Below are positions 59,748 to 64,000 of a DNA stretch of 64,000 bases, piece after piece (position 1 is the stretch's first letter; every line of letters begins with the position of its first letter). This DNA is from Prinsepia uniflora. Its lineage: Eukaryota; Streptophyta; Magnoliopsida; Rosales; Rosaceae. Where the stretch lies: NCBI GenBank assembly GCA_032719365.1, contig CM064871.1, positions 38,103,566 to 38,167,565 on the forward strand, read 5' to 3'. Below the pieces are notes generated by a model, which did no database searches, was not told the DNA's origin, and was given only the letters and a program-made list of their open reading frames with translations. The position numbers were made by a program, and so were the translations under genes.

Positions 59748-61735
59748 AAACTTTGCTAGTCCCTAGCAAATACTAAAATTAAACTACGAAGTCAAAACAA
59801 ATAAACTCTTAACCATTTGTCTCAAAATTTCATTTTTATCATGGCATAAAATATTTTCACTTAAATCATTTACGCATATGGAATTCAAGATTAATACATG
59901 TTAAAAACATGTTTCAACAAGTAAGATAATGAGTAAATATGGTGAAATGGATCTCAACATGAATAAGACAAGTATGAATCAACTCACAAGGATATGCACT
60001 CATAAATTCACTCAATTTGTAAGGGTTTGTGTTTACACTCAAAGTATGTGAGAAAAATGCTCACCTAATAGAATTGAAGTACTTTTGCAAAATTTCAAAC
60101 AAACACCTCAAGATAAAAACAAAACATACATGCACAAATGAACCAAAACCATAAGCTTACTTAAGTGATTGACTCAACTAATCAAAATTTACCATCTTAA
60201 GGATCATAAGGTCTTTACGAAGGTTGTAATGGGGCTAAGTTTAGAGGCAAGGAATATATAGGATAAGTGGTGCTCAAATTCGTTCCAAGACTCAATAGAC
60301 TCTCAAAACGTATCATAACTTCCCAACCTTAGTGCAATGATTTAGTAATCCATCTCTTCGAACATAGGCCTAATTTCATCACGTTGGGCCTCGTAATCAT
60401 TCTTTGTGTCGGATATACAAATGTAAATGACGTAACTCAAACATTACATAATCAAACTTTATTACCTTGATAGAAACTCAAAACTTTTTATTTTTTATTT
60501 TTTCCTTCTTTTCATATATCAAGGTAATAACATGTACCAATAATACAACAATATTTGAGTAAGTAAATCCATATAATACACATAAAAGTCTTCAAAACAT
60601 TATCTATTTCTCTTTACTATCTTCATGTCTTCAACCGAGTCCTTGGAACAAAGGTAAAAGATGTATATACTAAGCTTAAGTGTTTAGGTAATCATGGTGA
60701 TGAAAGAAAGGCTTAATGTAGGCTCAAAAGGGTTAAAAACTAAGGGGGTCGCAACTTGTGCGCACAAAATAGGGAACATGGATGTTGAATTTTTGGTGTT
60801 AACCCTAATGCCTTAATCATATCCAAAATCAGAGAGTTTATTGACTTAAAAGCTTTAAAAATCACATAGAATAAGTTCTAGCACTCTAGAGTTCATTAAA
60901 AACTATGGCAAGCAGTTATAAGGCATATGTATATCAATTTAAACAAAGAACTTATGAATCACTCATCAAAGATGTATATAAGTTTCTAAAGCTCACATAA
61001 GGTTCAAATGATTCATACTTATCTTAACATGCTCATTTAAATATCAATTTACATGTATTATCTACGAGTTATAACACTTAATCACAAAGTATTAACAAAC
61101 AAATTCAAGTTGTAGTGATCATCTTTATAGTCATAGCATATTCATTTCCGTTCATTTATATCATTGAAAAGTTAAAGGAAAAACTTACGACTCGTAAAAA
61201 CACTAAGTTAAAACAAAAAAATAATCAAGAAAGAAAATTAAAACAAATTAAATAATTTTTTTTATTTTTTTATTTGAATTTTTTTAAAAATTTTATAAAA
61301 CAATTTTATTGGACAATTAAAATTGTAAACCACTCCCCCACACTTAAATTCTACATTTTCCTCAATGTAGGAAAATAAGAAGTAATTGAACATAGAATTG
61401 AAGTAAGGAAAATGATTTACGAAAATAAAGCAAGAAAAACAATAAATAAACAAAATAAAGGAGAAAGAAGGGTAGAAATATAGCAAATCTGCGTTGATGA
61501 CTCCTTCTCATCCTAGGAACACTTTGGGTTGCCTCCCAACAAGCGCTTGAAGTTTAACGTCCATCCAGCCTAGCCAGTGATGAAAGTAAGTTAGTCAAAG
61601 ATGCATGTTTGTTAAGAATGCAAGTTAGATATGCAAATTTAAGTTAGGTCTAGAATTTGAGTTAAAGATGCAAGTTAGATTAAAGGTGCAATGTAGTTAA
61701 ACTAAATATGCAAGTTAAGTTAAAAATGCAAGTTA
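59748..61735 (-). other. 3' non-coding region of the Tat/Athila-type element
   Basis: About 2 kb of AT-rich sequence between the lost integrase and the PPT. No open frame has a recognisable domain. Near 61610-61735 a degenerate tandem run of ATGCAAGTTARRTT units is present. Otherwise I see nothing in it. Confidence 0.6.
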
Positions 61736-62261
61736 TGTAACGACCCGTCTCGGGAATTAGGGTTAAGACTGTGTTTAAGATGAGATTAGTGAGCTTAATT
61801 GGTGGTTAGTCGGTTACGATAGGTACAGTAGCGTAGGATGACGATTTTGCCCCTAGTTCGGGCAAATTGTTGACTTTTTGACCGAGAGGTCCGATGGCCG
61901 AGGACTAAGGGCCATTAGGATGGTCTCGAAGCCCTGAGTCTGTAGACAGGTGGCACGCCCGATTCCGACATCCGAGGAGGAAGATATGATATTCGGAAGG
62001 TTGAGGGCACTTTCGTAATTTGGCTAAAATAGGGGGAAAAGTTGACTTTTCGTACGACTGGATTTTTACACGATGACCTAGGATAGTTAGGTAGATCTCG
62101 TCGTCATGAGTTCAACGGTAGGCGACACGTATTCATCGGACCTAGGATGTGTATGTTACGGGTCTAGAAAGGTAGTGACATTATTGTAATTTACGTCATA
62201 AGTGAGGGGCATTTTGGTCTTTCTGTGTCTTGGGATTTGGGACAATCAAATAAGGCCAATT
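61736..62261 (+). mobile_element. LTR E (start only before nested LTR F)
   Basis: It begins TGTAACGACCCGTCTCGGG and has the standard U3 blocks (GTTGACTTTTTGACCGAGAGG, GGCACGCCCGATTCCGACATCCG). It is interrupted after 526 bp by LTR F, and its remainder lies beyond the window. Confidence 0.8.
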
Positions 62262-64000
62262 TGTAACAACCCGTCCCGGAAGCCGGGATTCGTAGACTAA
62301 TTAAGGTGTGATTAGTGAGGTTAATCGGTGCCCCTGGTTTGGGAAAAAACGTTGACCTTTAGTTCAGGTGGTCAACTGGGTGTTGACCAGTGACCAGGAC
62401 GTAGTTTAGGACTCCACGGATCTATAGGCAGGTGGCACGTCCGATTCCGACATCCGAGGAGGAAGTTGTGATGTTCGGAAGGTTGAGGGCTTAACCGTAA
62501 TTTGGGTAAATTAGGGGGAATAGTTGACTTTTTGTACGAATAAGTTTTGGTAGGTTGACCTAGCATGGTTAGATAGCTTTCGTCGTCCTGAGTTCGATGA
62601 CAGGCGACACGTATTCATCGGACTTACGAGGCGAGAGATATGGGTCTAGGAAGTTAGTGGCAAAACCGTAAAAAAGAATTAAAAGAAGGGTAATTTGGTC
62701 TTTCTGCACATTGGGATTTGTGCAGAAAGAAAGAAATGGACGGCTGGGATGGAGCCAGTTGGTGAGAGAGAGTGGGGGATGGTGACATGTGGCAAGTGTG
62801 TAGTGGGTTCTGGGGGGTTCTCTGGTGTGTACGCGGTTCCATTATTGGGGTGCAACCGTGTGTGCTCGTGTGTGTTCCTCGACACAGAGAGAAACAGAGG
62901 GAAGGAATTGAGAGGTTTGAAAGGTTGATCACGGGTGCTGGTGAGTTGTGAGTGTGTGTGAGTGTCCAGAGAGTGGAAGAGAGACGGTGAGAAGTTTGGG
63001 GGGTGAGGAAGTCGTGTGGTGGTGCGGTTGGGAGCCACGGGGAATTCAGAGAAAATAGAGAAGGCTGAGGGCTTGCGGTGGTGCGGTGGCCGTGTACGGT
63101 GCAAGGGAACTCGAGAGGAGGCTGAGGTAGCTCTGGGGACTCCAGGGAACGCGGCGGCGAGTACGGCGGTGACCAATTGCAGGTAATTCCTAAGTCCTGT
63201 GTTCGATACTCTGTTTTCCCGTCGAAGTTCAAAGTGAGAGTCGTGAGTCTAGAGGTCGAATCGATGAGTCTAGGGTGGTCTAGGTGACTCAGGGGAGACT
63301 TGGGTATCTCCTGGTGGTGATGCCGTGACGGGTGGTGCACAGTGGCGGCCGGCACGACGGAGTGGGCTTGTGTGCTCTGTTTTAGCCGTGAGATTCGAAC
63401 GGCGAGTCGTGAAGCTGGGGAGTGAGTCGACGGTTCTGGTTAGCTGGGTTAGGCTTAGAGAGGTCCAGGGAAGAGTTTGGTGTAGCCACCGTGAAGGGAG
63501 GTGAACTGGGTGGCCGGGAAGGAAAACAGGGGAAGTAGGCCGTCTGATTTCGAGCTTCAGTCGACGGTGTAGAGGCCGTGTCGAGGTGAACGGAGTACGG
63601 GAAGAGATAGGGCAGGTCTGGACGTAGCTGTGGGAGAAAAGAGAGGTTAAATTGATGGCCGGACGGCGGAGATCAGTTCTCGCCGGTTCAGCCTGCAGCG
63701 GCCGGTTCAACACAGTGAGTCGAGGTTGATGATGCTACTGTAGCTGGCGCGTGAGGGCCACGCGCAGCCACTTTGGGCGGCGCGTGGGGGCGCGTGCGGC
63801 GGCGATAGGGAAAACGGTCAACATGGTTTTTGGTCTAGAAGTTACGGTGAGTTCAACAGAGTTGGTTTCGAGTCAATCGGAAGTCGTTTGAGTTTAGTTC
63901 CGCGAGGGTGAAGGTTTAGGGTCCCGGGTTCTTACGTTTAGGATTCGGGGAATTTTGAGGAAATTTAGGTGAATGTTCGTAGACGTGTTAGTGATGTGAT
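62262..64000 (+). mobile_element. LTR F, TR-GAG-family LTR, cut by window end
   Basis: It begins TGTAACAACCCGTCCCGGAAGCC and aligns, in inverted orientation, with 17375 down to about 15790, including the portion deleted from the 3' LTR of the TR-GAG. It has a ~60-bp deletion near 62330. The five bases before it (62257-62261, CAATT) should recur at its far end. The long minus-strand frames here (62654-63713) are low-complexity Pro/Ser/Thr shadows, not genes. Confidence 0.82.

Larger units (their letters stand above)
53861..61735 (-). mobile_element. 3' end of a Tat/Athila-type element, with nested TRIM array
   Basis: Outside the nested TRIM (54089-58242), the AT-rich segments 53861-54083 and 58243-59732 read as a minus-strand 3' LTR, and 59733-61735 as the PPT and the long 3' non-coding region. 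The minus strand has AAGCGCTTGTTGGGAGGCAA near 61530-61550 and TTTAAGTGTGGGGG, phrases typical of the region downstream of integrase in Athila/Tat elements. No coding domain is left. It is cut at 53860 by LTR A and at 61736 by LTR E. Confidence 0.65.

Noticed and set aside
62654..63713. Long minus-strand frames of 233, 165 and 147 residues
   Set aside because: Pro/Ser/Thr/His-rich translations of LTR F sequence that is found, with disrupted frames, in the TR-GAG LTRs; no start context or domain.

Overview
This window is repeat DNA from a plant nuclear genome, almost certainly a flowering plant. I see no host gene, no tRNA or rRNA gene and no CRISPR. Nearly every base can be assigned to LTR retrotransposons inserted into one another. 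The plant call rests on a Tekay/Del-like Ty3 chromovirus primed by initiator tRNA-Met, an Athila-like Ty3 element primed by a TGGCGC-type site, and a Cassandra-like TRIM whose LTR carries a decayed 5S rRNA promoter. I cannot name the species.

Layout. 1-1142: start of a minus-strand LTR. 1143-9356: non-coding internal remnants on both sides of LTR D (2544-8362), which itself holds a truncated minus LTR (2712-~5492). 9357-28228: a 5'-truncated plus LTR (G) split by a LARD-like element (9505-25731). The 5' LTR of that LARD is split by a gag-only TR-GAG-like element (10559-17375, minus, target duplication AAAAG). 28229-44412: an Athila-like element (minus) split in its protease region by a complete but broken chromovirus (29406-39919, minus). 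44413-53860: 5' end of a second LARD copy (minus). Its LTR is split by solo LTR B (46966-52566, target duplication GATAT), which holds another solo LTR (49137-52072). 53861-61735: 3' end of a Tat/Athila-type element (minus). Its LTR holds a three-LTR TRIM array (54089-58242, target duplication TCAAC), which is split by solo LTR C (54990-58122, target duplication CCTAG). 61736-64000: two more nested plus LTRs.

How the parts work together. The long LTRs (about 3 kb) of the chromovirus, the TR-GAG and the LARDs share TGTAACRACCC... and ...GGGTCCTGWCA ends and a PBS of the TGGTATCAGAGC type. The non-coding and gag-only elements could therefore have been moved by proteins from a related chromovirus. 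No intact gene set remains here: the chromovirus has three in-frame stops, an integrase frameshift and a deleted chromodomain.

The most unusual signals are: tandem arrays of short hairpins inside the LTRs whose stems appear to change in a compensatory way; a recurring CTGTGAGTGGAC / GTCCACTCACAG pair framing those arrays; a cluster of eight TGACGTCA palindromes in one solo LTR; the 5S-like TRIM array; and a 33-bp identity between a protease gene and an LTR/PBS junction.
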